Shown here: piece after piece, positions 55,791 to 64,000 of the stretch
Layout of the letters: each line of letters opens with the position of its first letter
Numbering within the stretch: position 1 is the stretch's first letter
Assembly: GCF_003002925.1 (NCBI RefSeq)
Contig: NZ_PVTK01000002.1
Location: forward strand, 248,001-312,000
Direction: 5' to 3'
From: Vreelandella songnenensis
GTDB lineage: Bacteria > Pseudomonadota > Gammaproteobacteria > Pseudomonadales > Halomonadaceae
DNA: 64,000 bases
Translations under genes and position numbers: made by a program
The notes under the pieces: model-generated
What the model was told of the DNA's origin: nothing
Databases searched by the model: none
The model's input: only the letters and a program-made list of their open reading frames with translations

Positions 55791-56225
55791 TCAAGGTTGA
55801 GTACCTTGAGGGAAATCCCCAAGATAACAGGGTGACGAAGCCAGCTCCTGGTCACTCTGGTCTTCTTCATCAAGCGCGTGAATCAAGGCCTCGCGCAGCA
55901 GCGGAAGATGTGAATCAGGAAGCGAGCGCGTTGCCGTCAATAGCGTCAGTTTTCCCTGCCGGGCGTAGCGCATCAGCGGAATAAGCGCATCGGCAGACTC
56001 CTTGAGTTCCAGCCGGTAGCGGGTCTGAAACGAGGCTTCGCTGATCTTGCCTTGATGGTAGTCACGCCGCAGCGACGACGACGGCGCCGCATCACGGTAC
56101 CACTCGGTCAATGAAAGCGAGCCACGCTCCTTGCCACGCGGCCATAATCGGTCGACCAGAATGCGCGCACCGTCATCTTCTTCAGCAGCGAAATAGACTC
56201 GCTTGAGGGCTATTTCATAGCGCAT
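55791..56225 (-). CDS. DUF488 family protein (YeaO-like)
   Basis: A 144-residue soluble protein of the DUF488 family, function unknown. The characteristic ALKRVYF start, DGARILVDRLWPRGKERGSL (about 17-36), the EWYRDAAPS stretch and the closing LTLLTATRSLPDSHLPLL region are present. The ATG at 56225 has GGAGG 5 bp upstream and begins at the conserved MRYEI; an in-frame ATG 75 bp earlier is not supported. It is transcribed alone and ends at a strong terminator. Confidence 0.85.
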   Translation of the reverse strand: MRYEIALKRVYFAAEEDDGARILVDRLWPRGKERGSLSLTEWYRDAAPSSSLRRDYHQGKISEASFQTRYRLELKESADALIPLMRYARQGKLTLLTATRSLPDSHLPLLREALIHALDEEDQSDQELASSPCYLGDFPQGTQP

Positions 56226-56449
56226 ACGACCTCCCTGAAACAGTTTTACATGCACTGACATATTCAAGCACTCTATAGCCTTTGTGCATGCTAAACCCAC
56301 CGTCAGGCAATTTATCTACCTTGGGTTAATGAATGTATACGCTGATCAGGCGCGCCGATATATGACAAACCGCATGGCAGGCGGTAAGCGCATTTCCCAC
56401 GCTGATTAAACGCCGTACAATACCTTTTTGACTCCTCCCCCGGCAGCCC

Positions 56450-56896
56450 ATGCATTTAACCCGCTTTACCGATTATTCGATTCGCGTTCTGCTGTACCTG
56501 GCGACCAAGGGTGACGAGCGCGCCACTATCACGGAAATTGCCGAGGCGTTCTCGATCTCGCGCAATCACCTGATGAAAATTGTCCAGGAATTACATCAAA
56601 AAGAGTACCTTAAAGCAATTCGCGGCAAGCATGGCGGGTTGTGGCTCAATCGAGCAGCTGGCGATATCCGCCTGGGCGCCCTGGTGCGCGACACCGAGCA
56701 GGAAATGGCATTAGTCGAGTGTTTTCGTGACGACAATGCCTGCGTGATTACGCCATCATGTCGCCTAAAGCCGATACTCAACGATGCGCTTGAAGCATTC
56801 CTGAGCGTGCTGGATGACTACACCCTGGCAGACTTACTCGAAGGACGGCATACCCGACTGGCCTCGCTGATGAAAATCCCCGCCGAGCAGCTCTAG
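56450..56896 (+). CDS. nsrR: Rrf2 family regulator, NsrR-like (nitric oxide sensing)
   Basis: A 148-residue Rrf2 protein. It starts MHLTRFTDYSIRVLLYLA as NsrR does, has the winged helix (ITEIAEAFSISRNHLMKIVQ), and three cysteines in ECFRDDNACVITPSCRLK spaced as Fe-S ligands (C-x5-C-x5-C). NsrR represses nitric-oxide detoxification genes until NO destroys the cluster. No NO-detoxifying gene is adjacent here; a Crp/Fnr-type regulator follows 104 bp downstream. IscR is less likely because of the N terminus and Cys spacing. Confidence 0.88.
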   Translation: MHLTRFTDYSIRVLLYLATKGDERATITEIAEAFSISRNHLMKIVQELHQKEYLKAIRGKHGGLWLNRAAGDIRLGALVRDTEQEMALVECFRDDNACVITPSCRLKPILNDALEAFLSVLDDYTLADLLEGRHTRLASLMKIPAEQL

Positions 56897-57000
56897 CGGT
56901 TCAAATCTTGAGATCTGGGGGCAATAAGCAGCCTACTTTTGATACAGGTGAAATGCGTTAGACTCTTGCACACTGCCAGCTATATTCATGGGCTTAACCC

Positions 57001-57786
57001 ATGAGGGTTTATCCAGATATTTCGCAAGCTATGGAACCAGACATGATGACAGCTCCCCACTCCCCCAACGATATGATGATTCGTAAGCTGGAAAGCATCT
57101 TCAAGCTGACGAGCGAGGAAGAGCAGGCGCTTCAGGAACTATCGATCCAGACCAGGGACATCGGCACGAATCAGGATATCGTCAGAGTCGGCGATCAACC
57201 CAGCCAGTGCTTTCTGATCGTTGAGGGCTTTACCTGCGTTCATAAGGTTTCCGCCGAGGGAAAACGTCAGATAATTGCGATTCACGTTCCTGGCGACGTT
57301 CCTGACCTGCAAAGCCTGCATCTACAGGTGCTGGATATCAATATTTCATCGATCACACCCTGCAAGCTTGGCTTTATCAAGCATACGGACCTGTATCAGC
57401 TGTGTGAGCGCTACCCTCGCCTGGCCGCTGCTTTATGGCGGGAAACGCTGGTGCATTCGTCCATCTTTCGCGAGTGGTTGTTGAACATTGGACAGCGAGA
57501 CGCCTATTCACGCGTCGCGCATCTTATTTGCGAAATCATGCTGCGCCTCAAAGCGGTGGGATTGGCCGATGGGCAAAGCTTCGAGATGCCCGTTACCCAG
57601 GCAGAGCTTGCCGATGCCACCGGCATTACTCCAGTACACGCCAACCGAGTTCTGCAGGCGCTGCGCAGCGATGGCTTGATAAGCACTCATAAACATCAGG
57701 TCACCCTTCCTGACTGGGAAAAAATTCAGCAGGCTGGCGAATTCGATCCGCTTTATCTGCATATCAAGCAGGAAGTGCCCGCCTGA
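57001..57786 (+). CDS. Crp/Fnr family transcriptional regulator
   Basis: A protein of up to 261 residues with a cyclic-nucleotide-binding-like beta barrel (about 35-150; GDQPSQCFLIVEGFTCVHK, HVPGDVPDLQSL) and a C-terminal helix-turn-helix (VTQAELADATGITPVHANRV). The four-cysteine N-terminal cluster of Fnr is absent and the cAMP pocket is not well conserved, so the signal is unknown. No start has a good ribosome site: ATGs at 57001, 57031 and 57043 are all possible. It follows an NsrR-like gene. Confidence 0.85.
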   Translation: MRVYPDISQAMEPDMMTAPHSPNDMMIRKLESIFKLTSEEEQALQELSIQTRDIGTNQDIVRVGDQPSQCFLIVEGFTCVHKVSAEGKRQIIAIHVPGDVPDLQSLHLQVLDINISSITPCKLGFIKHTDLYQLCERYPRLAAALWRETLVHSSIFREWLLNIGQRDAYSRVAHLICEIMLRLKAVGLADGQSFEMPVTQAELADATGITPVHANRVLQALRSDGLISTHKHQVTLPDWEKIQQAGEFDPLYLHIKQEVPA

Positions 57787-57796
57787 AATTTGACAA

Positions 57797-57826
57797 AGAA
57801 AGCGCCGGCCACGACCGACGCTTTCT
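57797..57826. terminator. Weak hairpin between the Crp/Fnr-type gene and the NYN gene
   Basis: AGAAAGCG (57797-57804) pairs with CGCTTTCT (57819-57826), extended inward by CGG/CCG past one mismatch. No long T-run follows, so it is a weak candidate. Confidence 0.4.
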
Positions 57827-57862
57827 GCTGCCTGGACCGGCTCGTTGCTCTCGTGTAGCCGT

Positions 57863-58339
57863 TCAACGCAGTAAAAGCGTCTGATCGATAGGCTGAAACG
57901 TGCTGGCGGCATTAATTAGCGAAGCCGCTGTTAGTGCAGGTACGCCATACACCTCTACAAGACGGCCATGCACTTCTCGAATCTTGTTCGCCAGAAGGTC
58001 GAAATCGCCATCACCGGACACCAGCACGATGACGTCCGCCTTTTGAGCATACTCGATGGCGTCCAAGGTGATCCCCACATCCCAATCCCCTTTTGCCGAC
58101 CCATCCGCACGCTGGATAAACGGTTTTAACTTAACCTCAAAGCCGATAGTCCGGAGAATGCGCTGAAATTCGCGCTGCTTCTGGTCGCCTCGGTCAATCG
58201 CGTACGCAAATGCCTTCACCACCTCTCTACCGGCGGTTACCTGCGCCCAGAAACGGTTGTAATCAAAATGCTTGCCGTACGCGTCACGCACCGTGTAATA
58301 GACGTTCTGTACATCAACAAATATGGCTACTTTTTCCAT
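57863..58339 (-). CDS. NYN domain (LabA/DUF88) putative nuclease
   Basis: A 158-residue PIN-like NYN-domain protein. Acidic active-site residues are seen in VAIFVDVQNVYY (about 4-15), GDWDVGITLDAIEYA (about 89-103) and VLVSGDGDFDLLANKI (about 108-123), the arrangement of metal-dependent RNases. No regulatory domain is attached. Start is taken at the ATG at 58339, which opens at the domain; another ATG 18 bp earlier is possible and neither has a clear ribosome site. Target RNA is unknown. Confidence 0.83.
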   Translation of the reverse strand: MEKVAIFVDVQNVYYTVRDAYGKHFDYNRFWAQVTAGREVVKAFAYAIDRGDQKQREFQRILRTIGFEVKLKPFIQRADGSAKGDWDVGITLDAIEYAQKADVIVLVSGDGDFDLLANKIREVHGRLVEVYGVPALTAASLINAASTFQPIDQTLLLR

Positions 58340-58641
58340 GAGCAGGATCGTTTTCATAGGGAGCAGCCGAATACCTTAACACTGGCTCTACCGTGGCAAC
58401 ATATTTTGTCAGCACGAACCGCTAAGCAAATCAGCAAACCATTTCCTTGAAGTAAAGCACAGAGGCGAACGCAAGATATAAAACATTACTATTCGACAAG
58501 GCTACTCGAATAGTCTACACAAAAGTGTTATTTAAAAAAGCCCTATTTCAAAAGCACTGCGCAAAAATAGCATGACAAGTTAGTAGCGGACTAAGCAATG
58601 CAGGAACAATAGCACGGTAGAGTTAATCCAGATTTTGCTTC

Positions 58642-58832
58642 AAATAAATTTGACAAGGACTACAAATAAAACTACATACTCCAATACAAACCACCCTTTT
58701 AATATGACATTAGCGTTTCAATTCTTGATAATATTAATTAAAAAATCTACCTATGCCTTTACCTATACCGAACGAAAATTAAAGCGCTTGATTATAAAAA
58801 ATAACATAAGTAAAGAAAATAAATTTGACAAG
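58642..58832. repeat. Two copies of a 16-bp direct repeat containing TTGACA
   Basis: AAATAAATTTGACAAG occurs at 58642-58657 and 58817-58832. The first copy has TACATA 17 bp after its TTGACA (58673-58678) and could be part of a promoter reading toward the exopolysaccharide operon. The second has no -10 at that distance. Confidence 0.5.
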
Positions 58833-59065
58833 ACCAATACAATGTAGACGGTAAAAAAATCCTGTTTATCGTTAGCCTTGCGAGCAGCGCCTAGCTCCGG
58901 CTCAATATCAGGTTCTTCCAGAAAGCCACGTTATCCATGCTCCTTACTGCCACAGGGCAGACAGAAAATATTGTAATAACAATCTTCTACAAGCCTTTCG
59001 GACCACCTGAATTGATGACCAAAGAGATCGTTGATGTTCTTATTAATCGGACATGGGTCGTTCAA
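58763..59065 (-). pseudogene. Possible decayed small membrane protein gene, one in-frame stop
   Basis: A leftward frame of 101 codons from TTG 59065 to TAG 58763 is broken once, by TAA at 58931-58933. The upstream part reads NDPCPINKNINDLFGHQFRW and continues to a CLPCGSKEHG segment with a CxxC. The part after the stop runs from GFLEEPDIEPELGAARKAND into a hydrophobic stretch that looks like a membrane helix. G/C content here (32 of 60 at 58861-58920) is higher than in the surrounding gap, which supports a coding past. There is no ATG start and no family match is recognised. It could be chance. Confidence 0.3.
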
Positions 59066-59537
59066 TGACTCGTAATTAATCCTTCAGCATGATGTGTAGC
59101 TAGGTCAATTTCACCTACTCTCAAAATTACCTATGACGATCAAACCCGCTATCATTAGAGCAATTTTCAGCTCACATAAAACTTAATAGATTTTTTTACC
59201 AAGCTTATTTCAGGCCTAAATTTTCAAAAAATCAACACCCTGTACTAATCAAATTTTGTCTGATTAAATTCTATGTTCGCTAGCGCACAGAGAGGCAAAT
59301 CAGCATCATTTAAGCTGATCGTGTATTTATCTCAACAAGACGTCATGAGCGCTTAAAAAAGACTAAAAAGCACCATTCACGAACTTTCTACCAACATCTT
59401 AAGCGCAAGAATCGTTGGTTAAGCTAGATTAGAATGCTGATATCTATGTCATAGGTCTTTACCGTCAGGGCATGAAGCATCTACTGACGAAAAAACATGG
59501 AATGTCGTTTTAATAAAGACATGAGGGAGCAGGGAAG

Positions 59538-60884
59538 ATGAAAATTAGTATTTTTGGTTGTGGTTATGTAGGCCTTGTAACGGGAGCCTGTTTAGCCGAC
59601 GTCGGCCACGAGGTTGTCTGCGTTGATGTTGACAAGGATAGAGTGTCCAGGCTGCAAGCTGGCGAAGTAATGATTTTTGAGCCAGGTTTGGAGCGTTTGA
59701 TACGCGAAAATCAGGCCGCTGGTCGGTTGAATTTCACCTCTGATGCCGCAGAAGCCGTCAAATTCGGGTTGCTCCAGTTCATCGCCGTCGGCACCCCTTC
59801 CGACGAAGATGGCAGCGCCGATCTCAAGTACGTCCTTAAGGTTGGTGAGACAATCGGGCAGCACATGGATGATTACAAGATCATCGTTGATAAATCGACT
59901 GTGCCCGTAGGCACCGCTGGAAAAGTGGAGCGTGCAGTTGCTGTCGAGCTTGAGAAACGAGGGCTCGACCTTGAGTTCGACGTTTGTTCGAACCCAGAAT
60001 TCCTCAAGGAGGGTGCGGCAATCGAGGACTTTTCGCGCGGCTCTCGAATTATTGTCGGCACCGAATCCGAGCGCGTTAAAGAAGCCATGCGAGCATGTTA
60101 TGGCCCTTACAATCGCCAGCGCGACAAGCTGATGTTCATGGGTGTGCGCAGTGCCGAATTAACCAAGTACGCTGCAAATGCACTGCTTGCGACCAAAATA
60201 AGTTTTATCAACGAAGTCGCCAATCTTGCCGAGCATCTCGGCGCCGAGATCGAAGAAGTTCGCAATGGCATCGGGTCTGACCCGCGCATTGGTTACAGTT
60301 TCATCTACCCCGGCTGTGGCTATGGTGGTTCCTGCTTTCCCAAAGATGTAAGGGCCCTGGCCCATACCGCCGAAGAAATTGGCCAGCCCGCTCATATCAT
60401 CAAGGCGGTGGAACAGGTCAATACTCAGCAGAAGAACAAGTTGTTTGAAAAACTCTTTCAAGCTTTCGATGGTCAATTGGCAGGCAAGACCATTGCCGTG
60501 TGGGGGCTCGCTTTTAAGCCTAACACCGATGATATGCGCGAGGCTCCCAGTAGAGCCCTGATAGAAGCCTTGTGGGACGCTGGCGCGCGAGTTCAGGCGT
60601 TTGATCCGGAGGCTAGCGACGAGTGTCGTCGCATCTACGGAGAGCGTGATGATTTGGTCCTTGCCGAGCAACGCGATGATACGCTTGAAGGCGCCCATGC
60701 ACTGGTCATCTGCACCGAGTGGAAAGCCTTTCGCACCGTCGACTTCTCGCGACTAAGTAAGACGCTACTTGAGCCTGTTGTTGTCGATGGCCGTAATCTC
60801 TTCCATCCCGAGACCGTCAAGGCTGCAGGGCTTGCCTACTACGCCATCGGCCGGGGTGAATCCGTGCACTCCGCTCAGGCTTGA
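59538..60884 (+). CDS. ugd: UDP-glucose 6-dehydrogenase
   Basis: Oxidises UDP-glucose twice with NAD+ to UDP-glucuronate. The 448-residue protein starts [20 protein letters not shown] (NAD loop). It has the [11 protein letters not shown] and [14 protein letters not shown] segments, and the catalytic cysteine C266 in [11 protein letters not shown]. It ends with [15 protein letters not shown] and YYAIGRG, which is UDP-glucose dehydrogenase-like. GDP-mannose dehydrogenase AlgD has a different N terminus (YVGAVCAGC type). AGGGAG lies 8 bp before the ATG. The next gene, an Alg8-like synthase, starts 9 bp after the stop, so UDP-glucuronate is probably a precursor of the polymer it makes. Confidence 0.93.
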   Translation: MKISIFGCGYVGLVTGACLADVGHEVVCVDVDKDRVSRLQAGEVMIFEPGLERLIRENQAAGRLNFTSDAAEAVKFGLLQFIAVGTPSDEDGSADLKYVLKVGETIGQHMDDYKIIVDKSTVPVGTAGKVERAVAVELEKRGLDLEFDVCSNPEFLKEGAAIEDFSRGSRIIVGTESERVKEAMRACYGPYNRQRDKLMFMGVRSAELTKYAANALLATKISFINEVANLAEHLGAEIEEVRNGIGSDPRIGYSFIYPGCGYGGSCFPKDVRALAHTAEEIGQPAHIIKAVEQVNTQQKNKLFEKLFQAFDGQLAGKTIAVWGLAFKPNTDDMREAPSRALIEALWDAGARVQAFDPEASDECRRIYGERDDLVLAEQRDDTLEGAHALVICTEWKAFRTVDFSRLSKTLLEPVVVDGRNLFHPETVKAAGLAYYAIGRGESVHSAQA

Positions 60885-60893
60885 GGCATTCCA

Positions 60894-62696
60894 ATGTCTG
60901 CTACTCGCCGTAAGCACTCCACTGCCAGTCGCATTACGGAGCTGACCACTTTTGTGTTCGGTTTGACATTGCTGATTTTCGTCATCAGAGAGCTGCCTGC
61001 GGATGTATTCTCGCCCGGGTCACAGAGCTTCTTTTTTATCATTGGAGTGATCGCCATCTGGCGATACTCGTGGTGGGCGGTACAGGCCGTACGCTCGCTT
61101 TTATACAACCGGGTTGTATTTCCGAGCTTGCGTGCAGAGGCCGATGAAGCGGAACACCGGCCACCCGAATTATTTGTGCTTTGCACCTCTTATCGTATCG
61201 ATGAGCGCGTCAACTTTCAGGTCTACGATGCCTTGATACGGGAAGCCCATCAATACGGTGTACCAACGACGATCTTCGCTTCTGTTTCGGACCGTACCGA
61301 TGTGGATATCATTACTCACGTTCTGGATGCCAATGACTGGCCGAAGAATGTGAGCGTGCGCTACATGTTTCAGAAAGGAGACGGCAAGCGTTCGGCTATG
61401 GCCGAGGTGCTACGGGCGATCTCGAGAAGCCTGCCAGCGCCAGGATCGCTGCTCGTCTCAATGGACGGCGATATTCTCATTGAGCCCAACACCCTGTCTC
61501 GCACGCTTTCCTTCTTTATTGCCCAGGACGATCTGGGAGCGCTGACGACCAATAACAATGCCCAAGTGACTGGTAATGACGTCACCCGTGAATGGTACGA
61601 CCTGCGCTATGCACAACGCCACCTAATGATGAGTTCGATGTCGCTATCGCGGCGTCTTTTAGTCCTCACAGGCCGTTACAGCGTTTTTCGTACCGACCTC
61701 GCCATTCAACCGGACTTCATTGAACTGATCGAGAGCGACCATATCGATCACTGGCGCTTCGGTAGTTTCAAGTTTCTGTCAGGTGATGATAAGTCTTCAT
61801 GGTATTGGCTGCTGAAGAACGGCTGGTCAATGCTCTACGTTCCTGATGTCTTCGTGACGGGATTCGAAGAGCTGCCTGACCGGCATCGCTTCTTTGCTTC
61901 ATCCACTGATTTGATGCGGCGCTGGTTTGGCAACATGCTACGCATAAGCAATCGCGCAATCGCGTTGGGCCCCCGCCCTATGGGCATGTTCGCCTGGTGG
62001 AGCCTGGTCGACCAGCGTATCTCCATGTGGACGACCCTGGTGGGACCCACTGTGGTTACCGTGGTAACGCTGTCCATAAGGCCTTCGTTTTTCTTCACCT
62101 ACGTACTGTGGATCATGTTTACTCGCGGCCTTGCCGTGTCGATTCTGGCGTGGCAACGCGGGCGTTTCAGCCTGCTGTGGATTCCGCTGATTTATTACAA
62201 TCAGGTTTGGGGCGCAATTCTCAAAACCTATGTCAGCTTTCGCTTCAATCGTCAGCAATGGTCGCGCCAGGGCATCTCTGCTGGCGAGCCAGACGACCCG
62301 ATAGCGGTGCGCAGACAACGGCGCATTGGACATGTATTGCATGGTTTCGTCTATGGCGCTCTTCTATTCATCCTGGTTGTCTCGACCGGCAACACAATGC
62401 TTCCGGACCGGACCACCATGCATATCGTTATCGATCAAGTATTGGGGGGTGACCATGGTTCCCAACGTCTAGATCGTTCGCTCGACACAAATCATACCGA
62501 CTCAGCCTGTGCTCCGGCTCAGTTGCCCCCAGACTATTTTCTTGTGGAAGGCGACCTGATAAAGGGCATGCAACACAGCTCCATCACGCAGACCAGTCAA
62601 CAGGTCAAGTTAATAGTGTTATTGGATACCAAGTGCAATGAAAGGCTCTGGATCGAGCCTACGACTTCCCACAAGTTGTCTCCGACTCATCCCTGA
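60894..62696 (+). CDS. Alg8-like family 2 glycosyltransferase (exopolysaccharide synthase)
   Basis: Processive inner-membrane polysaccharide synthase of 600 residues. Two N-terminal helices (about 18-60) precede a GT2 domain with D191-G-D193 (donor and metal binding), G-D298-D299-K in the catalytic-base region and RRW (342-344) in the QxxRW position. Three or four C-terminal helices follow (about 360-500). Overall it resembles Alg8 of alginate synthesis. After the last helix there is a soluble tail of about 90 residues, whereas Alg8 ends near 490. It is co-transcribed with ugd upstream and an Alg44-like gene downstream (19-bp gap). The sugar polymerised is unproven; glucuronate is suggested by ugd. 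Confidence 0.87.
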   Translation: MSATRRKHSTASRITELTTFVFGLTLLIFVIRELPADVFSPGSQSFFFIIGVIAIWRYSWWAVQAVRSLLYNRVVFPSLRAEADEAEHRPPELFVLCTSYRIDERVNFQVYDALIREAHQYGVPTTIFASVSDRTDVDIITHVLDANDWPKNVSVRYMFQKGDGKRSAMAEVLRAISRSLPAPGSLLVSMDGDILIEPNTLSRTLSFFIAQDDLGALTTNNNAQVTGNDVTREWYDLRYAQRHLMMSSMSLSRRLLVLTGRYSVFRTDLAIQPDFIELIESDHIDHWRFGSFKFLSGDDKSSWYWLLKNGWSMLYVPDVFVTGFEELPDRHRFFASSTDLMRRWFGNMLRISNRAIALGPRPMGMFAWWSLVDQRISMWTTLVGPTVVTVVTLSIRPSFFFTYVLWIMFTRGLAVSILAWQRGRFSLLWIPLIYYNQVWGAILKTYVSFRFNRQQWSRQGISAGEPDDPIAVRRQRRIGHVLHGFVYGALLFILVVSTGNTMLPDRTTMHIVIDQVLGGDHGSQRLDRSLDTNHTDSACAPAQLPPDYFLVEGDLIKGMQHSSITQTSQQVKLIVLLDTKCNERLWIEPTTSHKLSPTHP

Positions 62697-62715
62697 CGCA
62701 AGGAGCAATCTACGG

Positions 62716-64000
62716 ATGAAAGACGATCATTTAAGAGCTGCCCACAGCCGGCATGAATCCACTCCCGACGAAAAGCAGCAACGGGCGAACAGTGGCGCAT
62801 TTTCATCTTCGGAAAGCGTCGATCAAGAAAACGAGCGCATGACCCAGGATAGCCTACTCCAGCATGAGAAACGCGACGAAAGGGGCCATATCCGGGTTGC
62901 GACAATGTTTCGAGTGACCCTCGCCGATAACGATACCGAGCTGGACGGCAATGATGTCTCCCTTGGCGGATTTTCTGCCCAAAGTGAACGTGCTTTTGAA
63001 CCTGGCGAGCGTGTTTCCGTTTCACTGATTATGGCGGCGGGCACCTTTGACGTCGTTGTAGCGGCCAAGGCCGAATGCGTTGACTCCGTTCCACGAGAGA
63101 ACGGCAATGGCTATGACGTCCGATTCAAGTTCAGCGAGATGGCTCCACAACACCGTGAGTCGCTACGCCAAATCATTCTCAGCTGGTTGAGTGGACGTTC
63201 GCCCAATATTGAAGGCCAGATGGCCAGCGAAGATCCACAGACGCCCCGCAAGCGGCAGGCAACCCAGACAGCGCCCTCCAAGCGCCCCCCAAAGCCGATC
63301 GGACGCTACATTCTTTTATTCCTTGCAATCGGACTGTTGGTGTTGGTAGCTGCAGCGACGGCTTATCGCAACTTCGTCCTGATTGAGCCCCGCTTCGCCG
63401 CTGTGACGGCACCGCGTATCGATATCCGCGCCCCCAGCTCGGGAGTACTTGGCGAACACGGCTTCACGGTGGGTGATCTGATCGAGCGCGACCAGTTATT
63501 GACCAATGTGATCAATAGCGACCTTGAATCAGAGCTGATCCTGGCAGAAGCGGCACTCAGCTATAACAACCAACTGGTTGAGAATCTACGTGGCTATCTT
63601 GAAGATGATACCCAAGAGATCAGCTTAGCCAACTCCGCACGGCCAGCTGGCGGCGACACTACTACCTTCGAGACAGTCTCGCCGGATATCGCTCGGGCAC
63701 GTATCGAACAGTTCGAGCAAGTGCGCGATTTCGAGAACTCGCGTCTTGCCGCCCTTAAAGCAATGCAGGCCAGTAACGAAATATACAGCCCCTGTGACTG
63801 CCGCGTGGCCTGGGCGCTGAGTAGTGCCTCCGGGGTCTATATCGACAAGAGCGAACGGATCATGACCCTGATTCGTACCGAGGAAGATGACGTGATGGTC
63901 GAGGCACTGGTGCACATGAATGACATTAGCCGCATCCGGCCCAATCACCAGGCCTACGTCACACTGCCCAATGCCACTCAACCGATTCGCGCCCAAGTGC
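62716..64000 (+). CDS. Alg44-like PilZ/HlyD co-polymerase, truncated by window end
   Basis: An open frame of 428 codons with no stop before the window edge. AGGAG lies 10 bp before the ATG. A polar leader (1-50) precedes a PilZ domain with both cyclic-di-GMP motifs intact: R56-x3-R60 (RGHIR) and D80-x-S82-x2-G85 (DVSLGG). One membrane helix follows (about 197-217), then a periplasmic HlyD-like domain: a split lipoyl motif (IRAPSSGVLGEHGF and EIYSPCDCRVAWAL) around a helical hairpin. This order matches Alg44, the c-di-GMP receptor that activates Alg8. The polymerase is thus expected to be switched on by c-di-GMP. Confidence 0.88.
   Translation, partial: MKDDHLRAAHSRHESTPDEKQQRANSGAFSSSESVDQENERMTQDSLLQHEKRDERGHIRVATMFRVTLADNDTELDGNDVSLGGFSAQSERAFEPGERVSVSLIMAAGTFDVVVAAKAECVDSVPRENGNGYDVRFKFSEMAPQHRESLRQIILSWLSGRSPNIEGQMASEDPQTPRKRQATQTAPSKRPPKPIGRYILLFLAIGLLVLVAAATAYRNFVLIEPRFAAVTAPRIDIRAPSSGVLGEHGFTVGDLIERDQLLTNVINSDLESELILAEAALSYNNQLVENLRGYLEDDTQEISLANSARPAGGDTTTFETVSPDIARARIEQFEQVRDFENSRLAALKAMQASNEIYSPCDCRVAWALSSASGVYIDKSERIMTLIRTEEDDVMVEALVHMNDISRIRPNHQAYVTLPNATQPIRAQV

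Larger units (their letters stand above)
58340..59537. other. AT-rich 1.2-kb gap before the exopolysaccharide operon
   Basis: No intact gene is evident. By direct count 16 of 60 bases are G/C at 58621-58680 and 18 of 60 at 58741-58800, against 34 of 60 inside the downstream gene (60001-60060). It contains a 16-bp direct repeat, an interrupted leftward frame, and presumably the promoter of the downstream operon. GAACTT at 59381-59386 recalls the -35 of AlgU-type promoters but no matching -10 is found. The composition suggests acquired or silenced DNA. Confidence 0.7.

Noticed and set aside
58635..58847. Rightward 70-codon frame in the AT-rich gap
   Set aside because: Low-complexity Asn/Thr/Lys/Ile composition that AT-rich DNA gives by chance; no ribosome site or neighbours.
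58895..59068. Rightward 57-codon frame antisense to the broken leftward frame
   Set aside because: Overlaps the better leftward candidate, lacks a ribosome site, and no family is recognisable; kept out of the feature list.
59381..59402. AlgU (sigma22)-type promoter before ugd
   Set aside because: GAACTT is present but no TCTGA-like -10 occurs 16-17 bp downstream.
59538..60884. Calling the dehydrogenase AlgD because of the alg8/alg44-like neighbours
   Set aside because: Sequence motifs at the N terminus and C terminus match UDP-glucose dehydrogenase; context alone is not enough to rename it.

Overview
The window reads as chromosomal DNA of a moderately halophilic gammaproteobacterium, most likely a member of the Halomonadaceae (Halomonas-like). 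Three things support this: (i) gammaproteobacterial gene orders (rnfABCDGE-nth, dsbD-accB-accC-prmA-dusB-fis-purH, fxsA-groES-groEL); (ii) a PPi-type phosphofructokinase of the kind found in halomonads and methanotrophs; (iii) several ion-handling genes (Rnf complex, NhaC-type Na+/H+ antiporter, K+ channel, CPA2 antiporter) and acid-rich proteins. No organism name can be proven from the sequence alone. Coding density is high and most genes are GC-rich. The main exceptions are an AT-rich gap at 58340-59537 and the EAL-HDOD gene at 12.7-13.9 kb.

Layout. 1-6 kb: the 3' tip of a GGDEF (diguanylate cyclase) gene overlaps rnfA, followed by rnfBCDGE and nth. 6-7 kb: a convergent DUF3524 tRNA-queuosine mannosyltransferase-like gene. 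7.2-12.6 kb: a four-gene overlapping signalling operon (single-domain response regulator, membrane degenerate-kinase/DEDDh-exonuclease fusion, 67-residue membrane protein, CrbS/CbrA-like transporter-histidine kinase). 12.7-20.5 kb: EAL-HDOD protein, HlyU-like protein, argG, rnt, PPi-phosphofructokinase, a fused PP2C/kinase whose catalytic residues are replaced in both halves, and ppa. 20.6-28.7 kb: dsbD, accBC, prmA, dusB-fis, purH. 28.8-33 kb, leftward: gabD, folE, srkA, comF; then tRNA-Leu(UAG). 33.3-39.6 kb: two unknown envelope proteins, an SDR reductase, fxsA, groESL behind a sigma32-type promoter, and trmJ. 39.7-46.7 kb: Na+/H+ antiporter, K+ channel plus CPA2 antiporter, and a manganese ABC transporter divergent from mntR. 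46.7-47.9 kb: a RES-Xre toxin-antitoxin pair with tandem operator repeats.

48-55.6 kb is one leftward unit that reads, from its promoter: Lrp-type regulator, PLP class V enzyme, flavoprotein, CMD protein, AhpD-like protein, TRAP transporter (DctP, DctQ, DctM), terminator. It looks like an uncharacterised uptake-and-breakdown pathway for an organic anion. 55.8-58.3 kb holds a DUF488 protein, an NsrR-like and a Crp/Fnr-like regulator, and a NYN-domain protein.

After the AT-rich gap, the right edge (59.5-64 kb) starts an exopolysaccharide operon. It encodes UDP-glucose 6-dehydrogenase, an Alg8-like family 2 synthase with an unusual C-terminal tail, and an Alg44-like PilZ/HlyD co-polymerase cut by the window end. 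Classical alginate synthesis uses GDP-mannose dehydrogenase (AlgD) at this position. A UDP-sugar dehydrogenase here predicts a different, glucuronate-containing, c-di-GMP-gated polymer. This is the strongest candidate for an undescribed system in the window, followed by the 48-55.6 kb operon, the double pseudoenzyme and the kinase-exonuclease fusion.
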